Assembly: GCA_022767125.1 (NCBI GenBank)
Contig: JALEPZ010000059.1
Location: 49,080-113,079 of the forward strand
DNA: 64,000 nt
Direction: 5' to 3'
Source of the DNA: Phocaeicola plebeius
GTDB lineage: Bacteria > Bacteroidota > Bacteroidia > Bacteroidales > Bacteroidaceae
Made by a program: the position numbers and the translations under genes. The notes beneath the pieces are model-generated. The model was not told the origin of the DNA. It worked only from the letters and a program-made list of their open reading frames with translations, and ran no database searches. This document shows positions 27,003 to 36,998 of the stretch, one piece after another. The stretch's first letter is position 1. Each line of letters begins with the position of its first letter.

Positions 27003-27929
27003 ATGAACGAAACAGAACAGACCTACCACGTACCCGTGTTGCTGAAGGAAAGCATCGACGGGATGAACCTCCACCCAGGGGGAACGTATGTAGACGTGAC
27101 CTTCGGCGGGGGCGGACATTCCAAGGAAATCTTACGACAGATGGATGCAGAGAGCCGCCTGTTCAGTTTCGACCAAGACGAAGATGCCGAAAAGAACATC
27201 GTCGCCGACGCCCGGTTCACCTTTGTCAGAAGCAATTTCCGGTACCTTCACAACTTCCTGCGCTATTACGGAGTAGATCAGGTCGATGCCATTCTGGCCG
27301 ACTTGGGGGTGTCTTCCCACCATTTCGACGATGCCGAACGGGGCTTTTCGTTCCGCTTTGACGGGAAGCTGGACATGCGGATGAACCGACAGGCAACCCT
27401 GACGGCAGCCGATGTGGTGAACGACTATGACGAGGAACGGCTGGCCAATGTTTTCTACCTATATGGTGAACTGAAGAACAGCCGCAAACTGGCGGCGGCC
27501 TTGGTCAAAGCCCGCAACCGGCAACGCATCGACACCATCGGTGACTTTCTGGACATCGTGAAACCGTTCTTCGGGCGGGAACGCGAGAAGAAAGAACTGG
27601 CCAAGGTGTTCCAGGCCCTGCGCATCGAAGTCAACGAGGAAATGGAGGCGCTGAAAGAGATGCTGACAGCCGCCGCACAGGTGCTGAAGCCCGGCGGACG
27701 ATTAGTGGTCATCACCTATCACTCGCTGGAAGACCGCATGGTAAAGAACATCCTGAAGACCGGAAATGCCGAAGGAAAGGCAGCGACCGACTTCTACGGC
27801 AACGTGCTGTCTCCATTCCGTCCGGTGAACAACAGGGTCATTGTCCCCGACAGCGACGAGCAGGAACGCAATCCCCGCTCACGCAGTGCCAAACTGAGGA
27901 TTGCAGAGAAAAAAGACTACGAATCATGA
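27003..27929 (+). CDS. rsmH: 16S rRNA (cytosine(1402)-N(4))-methyltransferase
   Basis: MNETEQTYHVPVLLKESIDGMNLHPGGTYVDVTFGGGGHSKEIL...DLGVSSHHFDDAERGFSFRFDGKLDMRM. Confidence 0.95.
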   Translation: MNETEQTYHVPVLLKESIDGMNLHPGGTYVDVTFGGGGHSKEILRQMDAESRLFSFDQDEDAEKNIVADARFTFVRSNFRYLHNFLRYYGVDQVDAILADLGVSSHHFDDAERGFSFRFDGKLDMRMNRQATLTAADVVNDYDEERLANVFYLYGELKNSRKLAAALVKARNRQRIDTIGDFLDIVKPFFGREREKKELAKVFQALRIEVNEEMEALKEMLTAAAQVLKPGGRLVVITYHSLEDRMVKNILKTGNAEGKAATDFYGNVLSPFRPVNNRVIVPDSDEQERNPRSRSAKLRIAEKKDYES

Positions 27930-28294
27930 AAGAGCAACAACCCTCTCACACACAAAAGAATCCGGAATACGGGCGGCTGAGCCTGAGAAGCATACTGGGC
28001 GGTGACTTTCTGGCCCATGACTTTCTGAGAAGACAGGGAAACCTGCTGATTATGATTGTCATCATGACCATCCTGTATATCGACAACCGCTATTCGTGCC
28101 AGATGGAGCTCATTGAGCTGGACCGGCTGAAGAAGCTGCTGGTCGAAACGAAATACGATGCGCTGGCCGTCTCGTCCGAACTGACCGAGAAGAGCCGCCA
28201 GTCGCGCATCGAGGAATACATTGCCACGGAGGAAAGCAGCAACCCACTGGGGACAGCTGCCACCCCGCCGTATTTAATCAAGGAGGACGAATGA
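27926..28294 (+). CDS. ftsL: FtsL-like cell division protein
   Basis: Position between rsmH and the PBP; single TM LLIMIVIMTILYIDNRY followed by a heptad-like region. Confidence 0.75.
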   Translation: MKEQQPSHTQKNPEYGRLSLRSILGGDFLAHDFLRRQGNLLIMIVIMTILYIDNRYSCQMELIELDRLKKLLVETKYDALAVSSELTEKSRQSRIEEYIATEESSNPLGTAATPPYLIKEDE

Positions 28295-28295
28295 G

Positions 28296-30422
28296 ATGAT
28301 ACCGGGACAGAAAAACATCATGTTGCGCTACACGTTCCTCGTGCTGATTTTCGCGCTGCTGGCCATTGCCATCATCGTGAAAGCCGCCGTCATCATGTTC
28401 GGCGAGCGGCAGTACTGGAAGGAAGTGGCCGACCGCTTCGTGAAGGAGAACGTGACGGTGCATCCTACGCGCGGCAACATCATCTCCTCTGACGGAAAAC
28501 TGATGGCCAGCAGCCTGCCGGAATACAAGATCTACATGGACTTCCTGGCCGGCGGCACGGAGAAAGACACGATGCTGATGAATCACCTCACGGAAATCTG
28601 CGAGGGCCTGCATGCCATCTTCCCGGACAAAAGCGCGAAGGAGTTCCGCAGCCACCTGCTGGCCGGGCGGAAGAAGAAAAGCCGCAACTACCTGATTTAC
28701 CCCAAACGCATCTCCTACCTGCAGCAGAAGGAAGTGAAGAAGCTGCCGGTCTTCAACCTGTCGGGATATAAAGGCGGGTTCCACGTACTGGCCTTCAATC
28801 AGCGCAAGAAGCCGTTCGGCTCGCTGGCCCGGCGCACGCTGGGAGACATGTTCCCCGACATGGAGCAAGGGGCCAAGAACGGACTGGAGCTGACCTACGA
28901 CTCCCTCCTGCGGGGGCAGGACGGCATCATCCACCGCCAGAAGGTGATGAACAAGTTCCTGAGCATCGTGGACAAGCCGGCCGTCGATGGCTGTGACATC
29001 ATCACGACCATCGACGTGGACATCCAAGACATTGCCGAGAAAGCCCTGACCGACCAGCTGAAGAACCTGGGCGCCGTAGACGGTGTGGCCGTGGTGATGG
29101 AAGTGGCCACCGGTGAAGTGAAGGCCAACGTGAACATGCAGCGGGCCGGCGACGGTAACTACTACGAGATGAGGAACGCCTCGGTGAGCAACCTCATGGA
29201 GCCCGGGTCGACTTTCAAGACGGCCTCCATCATGGTGGCTCTGGAAGACGGCTACATCACGCCCGATTATGAGGTGGATACGAAAAATGGTATCGTGAAC
29301 ATGCACGGCAGTCCCATGAAGGACTGGAACTGGCACCGCGGAGGCTACGGAAAGATTGATGTGACCCGCATCATGGAGGTATCGTCGAACGTAGGCGTGT
29401 CGACCATCATCGACAAGTTCTACGGCAAAGACCCGCAGAAGTTCGTGGACGGCCTACGCCGCATGAGCATCGACACGCCGCTGCACCTGGGCTTTGTGGG
29501 GGAAGCCAGTCCGCGCATCCGCGGCCCGAAAGAGCGCAGCTATTTCCCGGCCACTTCCCTGCCCTGGATGAGCATCGGCTACGAAACGCAGATACCGCCC
29601 ATCTATATACTGAACTTCTACAATGCCATCGCCAACAACGGGGTTATGGTGAAGCCGAAGTTCGTAAAGGCCATCGCCAAAGACGGCGAGATACTGGAGA
29701 AAATCCCTACCGAAGTAGTCAACCCGAAAATCTGTTCGGACTCTACCTTACACATGATACAGGACATCCTGCGGAAAGTGGTTTCGCAGGGACTGGCCAA
29801 GCCGGCCGGCAGCAAACAGTTCAGCGTGTCGGGAAAGACGGGTACGGCCCAGATTTCACAAGGGGCCGCCGGCTACAAGTCGGGAGGTGTGAGCTACTTG
29901 GTGAGCTTCTGTGGCTACTTCCCATCGGAGCACCCGAAGTACAGCTGCATCGTGCAGATCCACATTCCCCACGGACCGGCTTCGGGCGGCCTGCAGGCGG
30001 GCAGCGTATTCAGCAAGATCGCCGAAAGGGTCTATGCCAAACACCTGTTCCTCAATTTGTCGCATGCCAAGGATTCTACCTCGGTACTGATTCCCGACAT
30101 CAAGAACGGCGATGTGGGAGAAGCCGCCTACGTATTGCGTGCACTGAAGGTCAACAGCAACAGCCAGACGGTGCCCTCCGTGAACTACCCGGTATGGGGG
30201 ACGGCTACCCATTCGGACACGTTCGCCGAACTGAAGATGCGCAAGCCGGCCGAAAAGAAGGTGCCCAGCGTCATCGGTATGGGAGCCAAAGATGCCGTTT
30301 ACCTGCTGGAAAGCCTGGGACTGCGGGTACGCCTCCACGGAGTGGGACAGGTGAAGTCGCAGAGCATCTCCTCGGGAGCCGCCCTTCACAAGGGACAAAC
30401 TATTTTATTGACACTTAATTGA
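28296..30422 (+). CDS. ftsI: Penicillin-binding protein 2/FtsI-type transpeptidase with C-terminal PASTA domain
   Basis: TM; NLMEPGSTFKTASIM (SxxK); SGKTGTAQ (KTG); C-terminal KKVPSVIGMGAKDAVYLLESLGLRVRLHGVGQV (PASTA). Confidence 0.93.
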   Translation: MIPGQKNIMLRYTFLVLIFALLAIAIIVKAAVIMFGERQYWKEVADRFVKENVTVHPTRGNIISSDGKLMASSLPEYKIYMDFLAGGTEKDTMLMNHLTEICEGLHAIFPDKSAKEFRSHLLAGRKKKSRNYLIYPKRISYLQQKEVKKLPVFNLSGYKGGFHVLAFNQRKKPFGSLARRTLGDMFPDMEQGAKNGLELTYDSLLRGQDGIIHRQKVMNKFLSIVDKPAVDGCDIITTIDVDIQDIAEKALTDQLKNLGAVDGVAVVMEVATGEVKANVNMQRAGDGNYYEMRNASVSNLMEPGSTFKTASIMVALEDGYITPDYEVDTKNGIVNMHGSPMKDWNWHRGGYGKIDVTRIMEVSSNVGVSTIIDKFYGKDPQKFVDGLRRMSIDTPLHLGFVGEASPRIRGPKERSYFPATSLPWMSIGYETQIPPIYILNFYNAIANNGVMVKPKFVKAIAKDGEILEKIPTEVVNPKICSDSTLHMIQDILRKVVSQGLAKPAGSKQFSVSGKTGTAQISQGAAGYKSGGVSYLVSFCGYFPSEHPKYSCIVQIHIPHGPASGGLQAGSVFSKIAERVYAKHLFLNLSHAKDSTSVLIPDIKNGDVGEAAYVLRALKVNSNSQTVPSVNYPVWGTATHSDTFAELKMRKPAEKKVPSVIGMGAKDAVYLLESLGLRVRLHGVGQVKSQSISSGAALHKGQTILLTLN

Positions 30423-30428
30423 TGAAGT

Positions 30429-31889
30429 ATGATGACAATAGCAGAAATTCTGAAAGCGATTCGTGTAGAAAACATCGTCGGAACGACAGACCGGGAGCTG
30501 AAAGGCATCCACATGGATTCTCGTCTGATACGTGAAGGCTACCTGTTCGTGGCCGTCAAGGGAACACAAGCCGACGGCCATGCCTACATCGGCAAGGCCA
30601 TTGACAATGGTGCCACTGCCGTGGTCTGCGAAGACCTGCCTGAAGTGTTGGCGGAAGGAGTCACCTATGTACAGACGGGCGACACGGAAGAGGCTGTGGG
30701 CAAGTTGGCTACTGCCTTCTACGGGGACCCGACATCGAAACTGGACCTGGTGGGAGTGACCGGCACCAACGGGAAGACGACTATCGCTACCTTATTATAT
30801 AATATGTTCCGCCAGTTCGGCTATAAGGTCGGACTGATCTCCACTGTGTGTAACTACATTGACGGGGAAGCGATTCCGACAGACCATACGACACCCGACC
30901 CCATCACCCTGAACCAGCTGCTGGGACGGATGGCAGACGAAGGATGCAAGTATGCCTTCATGGAAGTCAGTTCCCACGCGGTCGCCCAGAAACGGATTGG
31001 CGGACTGCGGTTTGCCGGAGGTATCTTCACCAACCTGACCCGCGACCACCTGGATTACCACAAGACGGTGGAGAATTACCTGAAGGCCAAGAAGGCGTTC
31101 TTCGACGGACTGCCAAAAGATGCCTTTGCCCTGACCAATGCCGACGACAAGAACGGCCCCGTAATGGTGCAGAACACACGTGCCAAGGTGGCCAGCTACT
31201 CCCTACGCACCCTGTGCGAGTTCAAGGGGAAGGTGCTGGAAGACGGTTTCGAAGGGATGCTGATGGACATCAACAACAAGGAAGTGAACGTGCAGTTCAT
31301 CGGTCGCTTCAATGCCTCCAACCTGCTGGCAGTCTATGGAGCAGCCTGTCTGTTGGGCAAGCGGCCCGACGATGTATTGCTGATACTGAGCACTCTCCGC
31401 CCGGTCAACGGACGGTTCGACGCTCTCCGCTCGCCGAAAGGCTATACCGCCATCGTGGATTATGCCCATACCCCCGATGCACTGGTGAACGTGTTGAGCA
31501 CCATCCAGGAGGTGTTGCGCGGACAGGGCCGTATCATCACCGTGGTGGGGGCAGGCGGCAACCGCGACAAGGGCAAGCGTCCCATCATGGCACAGGAGTC
31601 GGCCCGTCTGAGCGACAAGGTCATCATCACCTCCGACAATCCGCGCTTCGAGGAGCCGCAGGACATCATCAACGACATGTTGGCCGGACTGGGCAAGGAG
31701 GAGCTGCGGAAGACCCTCTCCATCGTCGACCGCCGCGAAGCCATCCGCACGGCCTGTATGATGGCCGAAGCCGGTGATGTGATTCTCGTGGCCGGAAAAG
31801 GGCATGAGGACTATCAGGACGTAAAGGGCGTGAAGCACCATTTCGACGACAAGGAAGTGATTAGAGAACAATTTGAAAACGAAAAATAA
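30429..31889 (+). CDS. murE: UDP-N-acetylmuramoyl-L-alanyl-D-glutamate--2,6-diaminopimelate ligase
   Basis: [55 protein letters not shown] (DNPR motif). Confidence 0.95.
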   Translation: MMTIAEILKAIRVENIVGTTDRELKGIHMDSRLIREGYLFVAVKGTQADGHAYIGKAIDNGATAVVCEDLPEVLAEGVTYVQTGDTEEAVGKLATAFYGDPTSKLDLVGVTGTNGKTTIATLLYNMFRQFGYKVGLISTVCNYIDGEAIPTDHTTPDPITLNQLLGRMADEGCKYAFMEVSSHAVAQKRIGGLRFAGGIFTNLTRDHLDYHKTVENYLKAKKAFFDGLPKDAFALTNADDKNGPVMVQNTRAKVASYSLRTLCEFKGKVLEDGFEGMLMDINNKEVNVQFIGRFNASNLLAVYGAACLLGKRPDDVLLILSTLRPVNGRFDALRSPKGYTAIVDYAHTPDALVNVLSTIQEVLRGQGRIITVVGAGGNRDKGKRPIMAQESARLSDKVIITSDNPRFEEPQDIINDMLAGLGKEELRKTLSIVDRREAIRTACMMAEAGDVILVAGKGHEDYQDVKGVKHHFDDKEVIREQFENEK

Positions 31890-31900
31890 GCCAGACTGAC

Positions 31901-33169
31901 ATGTTGTATTATTTGTTCAGATACCTGGAGGGAATGGATTTCCCCGGAGCGCGGATGTTCGGTTACGTATCGTTCCGCTCGCTCATGGCCGTCATTCTCT
32001 CCCTGCTGATTTCCGCTATCTTCGGCGAATTCTTCATCCGCCTGCTCAAGCGCAAGCAAATCACCGAAACCCAACGGGATGCCTCCATCGACCCTTTCAA
32101 TGTCAACAAGGTGGGGGTACCGACCATGGGCGGTGTCATCATCATCGTGGCCGTGCTCATCCCCTGCCTGCTGCTGGGGAAACTGGAGAACATCTACATG
32201 ATCCTGATGCTCATCACGACCGTATGGCTGGGCACGCTGGGCTTCCTCGATGACTATATCAAAGTGTTCCGCAAGGACAAGGAGGGTCTGCACGGCAAGT
32301 TCAAGATCATCGGACAGGTGGGTCTGGGACTGATTGTGGGCCTCACCCTGTACCTCAGTCCGGATGTCGTGATCCGCGAGAACGTGGAAATCCAGAAAGA
32401 CGGACGGGTGGTAGAGGTAATCCACAAGGTGCAAGACCAGAAATCCACCAAGACGACCATCCCCTTCTTCAAGAACAACAACCTGGACTATGCCGACTTC
32501 GTGGGCTTCCTGGGTGACCATGCCAAAGAAGCCGGATGGATTGTGTTCGTGCTGGTGACCATTTTCGTGGTGACAGCCGTATCGAACGGAGCCAACCTGA
32601 ACGACGGCATGGACGGCATGGCGGCGGGAAACTCGGCCATCATCGGAGTAACCCTCGGCATACTGGCCTACGTGTCCAGTCACATTGAATATGCCAGCTA
32701 CCTGAACATCATGTACATTCCCGGCAGTGAGGAACTGGTGATTTTCTGCTGTGCCCTCATCGGTGCCCTCATCGGCTTCCTGTGGTACAACGCCTTCCCG
32801 GCCCAAGTGTTCATGGGCGATACCGGCAGCCTGACCATCGGCGGCATCATCGCCGTACTGGCCATCATCATCCACAAGGAACTGCTGATTCCCATCCTCT
32901 GCGGCGTATTCCTCATCGAGAACCTGTCGGTCATCCTGCAGGTGAAGTATTTCCAGCGCGGCAAGAAGCGGGGCGTGAAGCAGCGCATCTTCAAGCGCAC
33001 GCCCATCCACGACCATTTCCGCACCACGCTGGCCCAGCTGGACCCGCAGTGCAGCTACCTCATCACCAACCCGACCAACGTGTTCCACGAATCGAAGATT
33101 ACCGTACGGTTCTGGATCGTGACCATCGTGCTGGCCGCTATCACCATCATTACGTTAAAGATAAGATAA
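31901..33169 (+). CDS. mraY: Phospho-N-acetylmuramoyl-pentapeptide transferase
   Basis: GVPTMGGVIIIVAV; FLDDYIKV; NLNDGMDGMAAG; FMGDTGSLTIGG. Confidence 0.96.
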   Translation: MLYYLFRYLEGMDFPGARMFGYVSFRSLMAVILSLLISAIFGEFFIRLLKRKQITETQRDASIDPFNVNKVGVPTMGGVIIIVAVLIPCLLLGKLENIYMILMLITTVWLGTLGFLDDYIKVFRKDKEGLHGKFKIIGQVGLGLIVGLTLYLSPDVVIRENVEIQKDGRVVEVIHKVQDQKSTKTTIPFFKNNNLDYADFVGFLGDHAKEAGWIVFVLVTIFVVTAVSNGANLNDGMDGMAAGNSAIIGVTLGILAYVSSHIEYASYLNIMYIPGSEELVIFCCALIGALIGFLWYNAFPAQVFMGDTGSLTIGGIIAVLAIIIHKELLIPILCGVFLIENLSVILQVKYFQRGKKRGVKQRIFKRTPIHDHFRTTLAQLDPQCSYLITNPTNVFHESKITVRFWIVTIVLAAITIITLKIR

Positions 33170-33188
33170 TACTTAAAGATAGAAGACC

Positions 33189-34520
33189 ATGGCAAGAATT
33201 GTCATTTTAGGAGCCGGAGAAAGCGGCGCGGGAGCAGCCGTACTGGCACAGAAGAAAGGCTTCGATACCTTTGTATCGGACATGTCATCCATCAAGGAGA
33301 ACTACAAGCAACAGCTGAACGAGAAAGGCATCCGATGGGAAGAGGGACGCCACACCGAAGAACTGATTCTGAACGCAGACGAGGTCATCAAGAGCCCAGG
33401 TATCCCCAACGATGCCCCCATGATTCTGAAAGTGAAAGAAAAAGGCATACCGGTCATCTCGGAAATCGAGTTTGCCGGACGCTATACCCATGCCAAGATG
33501 ATCTGCATCACGGGCAGCAACGGCAAGACCACGACCACTTCGCTGATCTACCATATCTTCAAGAAGGCGGGGTTCAACGTAGGACTGGCCGGCAACATCG
33601 GGCAGAGCCTGGCTTACCAGGTGGCCGAATACGACTACGACTATTATGTCATCGAACTGAGCAGTTTCCAGCTGGACAACATGTACAAGTTCCACGCCAA
33701 CATCGCCGTACTGATGAACATTACCCCTGACCATCTGGACCGCTACGACTTCCAGATGCAGAACTACGTGGACGCCAAGTTCCGGATTATCCAGAACCAG
33801 ACCGACGAGGATGCCTTCATCTTCTGGAACGACGACCCCATCATCCAGCGCGAACTGCACAAGTACGGCATCCACGGCCATTTCTATCCTTTTGCCGCCA
33901 AGAAGGAAGCCGGACTGGCGGCTTTCGTAGAAGAGAACAAGGTGTACTTCCTGGAGCCATCGGCTTTCAACATGGAGCAGGAGGACCTTGCCCTGACCGG
34001 CACACACAACCTCTTCAACTCCATGGCCGCCGGCATCTCGGCCAACATCGCCGGCATACGCAAGGAGTGTATCCGCGAAGCCCTGAGCGACTTCAAAGGC
34101 GTGGAACACCGGCTGGAGAAGGTGGCCACGGTCCGCGGCGTGGAATACATCAACGACTCGAAAGCCACCAATGTCAATTCCTGCTGGTATGCCCTGCAGA
34201 GCATGAAGACCAAGACCGTCCTGATTCTGGGCGGCAAGGACAAGGGTAATGACTACAACGAAATAGCCGACCTGGTACGCGAGAAATGCAGCGGACTCAT
34301 CTTCATGGGACTCCACAACGAGAAGCTTCATGCGTTCTTCGATGGCTTCGGACTGCCGGTACGCGACGTACAGAGCATGAAGGACTGCGTGAACGCCGCT
34401 TACGAAATGGCGCAAAAGGGCGAGACCGTGCTGCTAAGCCCCTGCTGCGCCAGCTTTGACCTTTTCAAGAGCTACGAAGACCGCGGCGACCAGTTCAAAG
34501 AGTGCGTAAGAAACCTGTAA
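33189..34520 (+). CDS. murD: UDP-N-acetylmuramoylalanine--D-glutamate ligase
   Basis: VILGAGESGAGAAVLAQKKG; CITGSNGKTTTTSLIYHI; NDSKATNVNS. Confidence 0.95.
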   Translation: MARIVILGAGESGAGAAVLAQKKGFDTFVSDMSSIKENYKQQLNEKGIRWEEGRHTEELILNADEVIKSPGIPNDAPMILKVKEKGIPVISEIEFAGRYTHAKMICITGSNGKTTTTSLIYHIFKKAGFNVGLAGNIGQSLAYQVAEYDYDYYVIELSSFQLDNMYKFHANIAVLMNITPDHLDRYDFQMQNYVDAKFRIIQNQTDEDAFIFWNDDPIIQRELHKYGIHGHFYPFAAKKEAGLAAFVEENKVYFLEPSAFNMEQEDLALTGTHNLFNSMAAGISANIAGIRKECIREALSDFKGVEHRLEKVATVRGVEYINDSKATNVNSCWYALQSMKTKTVLILGGKDKGNDYNEIADLVREKCSGLIFMGLHNEKLHAFFDGFGLPVRDVQSMKDCVNAAYEMAQKGETVLLSPCCASFDLFKSYEDRGDQFKECVRNL

Positions 34521-34535
34521 AAAAACTGCTGACAA

Positions 34536-35804
34536 ATGGATCTGTTCAAGAAATTCTTCAAAGGCGACAAGATTATCTGGATTGTCTTCCTGCTGCTCTG
34601 CCTGATTTCCGTCATCGAGGTCTTCAGTGCATCGAGTACGCTGACCTACAAAAGCGGCGACCACTGGGCCCCCATCACCAACCATCTGAAGCTGTTGCTG
34701 GGCGGTTCGTTTGTCGTGTGGCTGATTCATCTCCTGCCCTGCAAGACCTTCAAGTTGGGAGTCGTCCTGCTGGGGGTGGGATGGCTGTTGCTCATCGTTG
34801 TACTGGGCATGTCGGCCGTCAACGGAGCCAGCCGGTGGATTGACCTGGGTGCCTTCCAGTTCCAGCCCTCGGAAATCGCCAAGATGGGCAACATTTTCGT
34901 GGTGGCCAAGATTCTGTCGCTGCACCAGTCGGAAGAGGCAGGTGCAGACAAGAATGCCTTGAAATGGATTCTGCTGCTGACCTTACCGACGTTTCTGCTC
35001 ATCGGAGTGGAAAACCTGTCGACGGCTGTGCTGCTGGTCGCCAGTATCTACCTGATGATGTTCGTCGGCCGCATCCCCATGCGGCAGCTACTACTGCTGA
35101 CCGGTGTCGGCATCGGATGCCTGGTACTGGCCCTGGCCACCGTAAAACTGGTTCCGGGCCCTACCTGGAACGCCATCGGCCTGCACCGCATGGAGACCTG
35201 GCAGAACCGCATGGGCACCCACTTTGACACGGCGGCCATTCCGCCCGAGAAATTCGATACGGACAAGGACGGACAGATAGCCCATGCCAACATTGCGATT
35301 GCCACCAGCCATATTCTGGGCAAGGGACCGGGCAACAGCGTGCAGCGCGACTTCCTCTCACAGGCTTTTTCGGACTTCATCTACGCCATCATCATTGAGG
35401 AACTGGGACTGGTAGGAGGTGCGTTCGTCGCCCTGCTCTACATTATCCTGTTGATGCGCATCGGCAAGATTGCTCGAAAATGTGACAAACCGTTTTACGC
35501 TTTCCTGGTGATGGGCATCGGCATCTTGCTGGTCACGCAGGCCATGTTCAACATGCTGGTAGCCGTGGGCATCATGCCGGTGACAGGACAGCCACTGCCC
35601 CTTATCAGCAAGGGAGGCACCTCGACCGTCATCAACTGTGCCTACATCGGCATCCTGCTCAGCATCAGCCGCCACGTACAGGAACTGCAGGCCGAGGAAG
35701 AGGCCCAGCAGGCCCTTCTGACTGCTCCGGAAACAGTTGCCGAAGCTCTGCAGGAACCGGCGGCTGTCCCCGTTCTTTCCGAAGATGAACAGGAAAAGCA
35801 ATGA
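34536..35804 (+). CDS. ftsW: Cell division protein FtsW (SEDS family)
   Basis: Multi-TM SEDS; FQPSEIAKMGNIF; MPVTGQPLPLISKGGTS. Confidence 0.94.
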   Translation: MDLFKKFFKGDKIIWIVFLLLCLISVIEVFSASSTLTYKSGDHWAPITNHLKLLLGGSFVVWLIHLLPCKTFKLGVVLLGVGWLLLIVVLGMSAVNGASRWIDLGAFQFQPSEIAKMGNIFVVAKILSLHQSEEAGADKNALKWILLLTLPTFLLIGVENLSTAVLLVASIYLMMFVGRIPMRQLLLLTGVGIGCLVLALATVKLVPGPTWNAIGLHRMETWQNRMGTHFDTAAIPPEKFDTDKDGQIAHANIAIATSHILGKGPGNSVQRDFLSQAFSDFIYAIIIEELGLVGGAFVALLYIILLMRIGKIARKCDKPFYAFLVMGIGILLVTQAMFNMLVAVGIMPVTGQPLPLISKGGTSTVINCAYIGILLSISRHVQELQAEEEAQQALLTAPETVAEALQEPAAVPVLSEDEQEKQ

Positions 35805-35867
35805 AAAAAAAGTAAATAATAGGGAATTTGCAGGTTTATTCCTACCTTTGCAAAAAACAATCGACAC

Positions 35868-36998
35868 ATGAACAGACAGTTAAGAATCATCGTCAGCGGA
35901 GGAGGAACCGGAGGTCATATTTTTCCGGCCATTTCCATCGCCAATGCCATAAAAGAACAGCATCCCGATGCCGACATCCTCTTTGTAGGGGCAGAGGGAC
36001 GCATGGAGATGCAGCGCGTACCGGCTGCCGGCTATCGCATCATCGGACTGCCGGTAGCGGGGTTCGACCGCCAGCATCTCTGGAAGAACGTGGGTGTACT
36101 GATCAAGCTGGTCAAGAGCCAGTGGAAAGCCCGCAAGATTATCCGTGACTTCCGCCCCCATGCTGCCGTGGGAGTGGGAGGCTATGCCAGCGGACCGACC
36201 TTGAAGATGGCGCAGGGCATGGGCATCCCTACCCTGCTGCAGGAACAGAACTCGTATGCCGGGGTCACCAACAAGCTGCTGGCCAAGAAGGCCTGCAAGA
36301 TTTGTGTGGCCTACGAAGGCATGGAGCGTTTTTTTGCAGCCGACCGGATTATCCTGACAGGCAATCCGGTGCGACAGGGACTGACCCGTCCCACATTAGG
36401 GCATGACGAAGCCGTACGTAGTTTCGGACTGGACCCGCAAAAGAAGACCATTCTGATTGTGGGCGGCAGCCTGGGGGCCCGTACCATCAACAACTGTGTC
36501 CTGCAGGGACTCGACAAGATCAAGGAATCGGGCGTACAGTTCATCTGGCAGACCGGCAAGTTCTATTTCGAGGAGGCCAAGGCCAAGGTAGCCGAGGCCG
36601 GCCGTCTGCCCATGCTGCATACCACCGACTTCATCTCCGACATGTCTGCTGCCTACAGTGCCGCCGATCTGGTCATCAGCCGTGCGGGAGCCGGTTCCAT
36701 CTCGGAGTTCTGCCTGCTGCAGAAGCCGGTCATCCTGGTCCCCTCGCCCAACGTGGCCGAAGACCACCAGACCAAGAATGCCCTGGCACTGGTCGACAAG
36801 GAGGCAGCCCTGTATGTGAAGGACGCAGAAGCAGGCGACCGCCTGCTCGACCTGGCCATCGCCACAGTGAAACAGCCCGACACACTGAACCGATTGAGTA
36901 ACCACATCGCCCGACTGGCCTTCAAGGACTCTGCCAATGTCATTGCCCGCGAAGTCTGCCAGCTGGCCGAACAATACGCAAACGAACATGGATGTTAA
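35868..36998 (+). CDS. murG: UDP-N-acetylglucosamine--N-acetylmuramyl-(pentapeptide) pyrophosphoryl-undecaprenol GlcNAc transferase
   Basis: IIVSGGGTGGHIFPAISIANAI; GGSLGARTINNCV; SRAGAGSISEFCLLQKPVILVPSP. Confidence 0.96.
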   Translation: MNRQLRIIVSGGGTGGHIFPAISIANAIKEQHPDADILFVGAEGRMEMQRVPAAGYRIIGLPVAGFDRQHLWKNVGVLIKLVKSQWKARKIIRDFRPHAAVGVGGYASGPTLKMAQGMGIPTLLQEQNSYAGVTNKLLAKKACKICVAYEGMERFFAADRIILTGNPVRQGLTRPTLGHDEAVRSFGLDPQKKTILIVGGSLGARTINNCVLQGLDKIKESGVQFIWQTGKFYFEEAKAKVAEAGRLPMLHTTDFISDMSAAYSAADLVISRAGAGSISEFCLLQKPVILVPSPNVAEDHQTKNALALVDKEAALYVKDAEAGDRLLDLAIATVKQPDTLNRLSNHIARLAFKDSANVIAREVCQLAEQYANEHGC

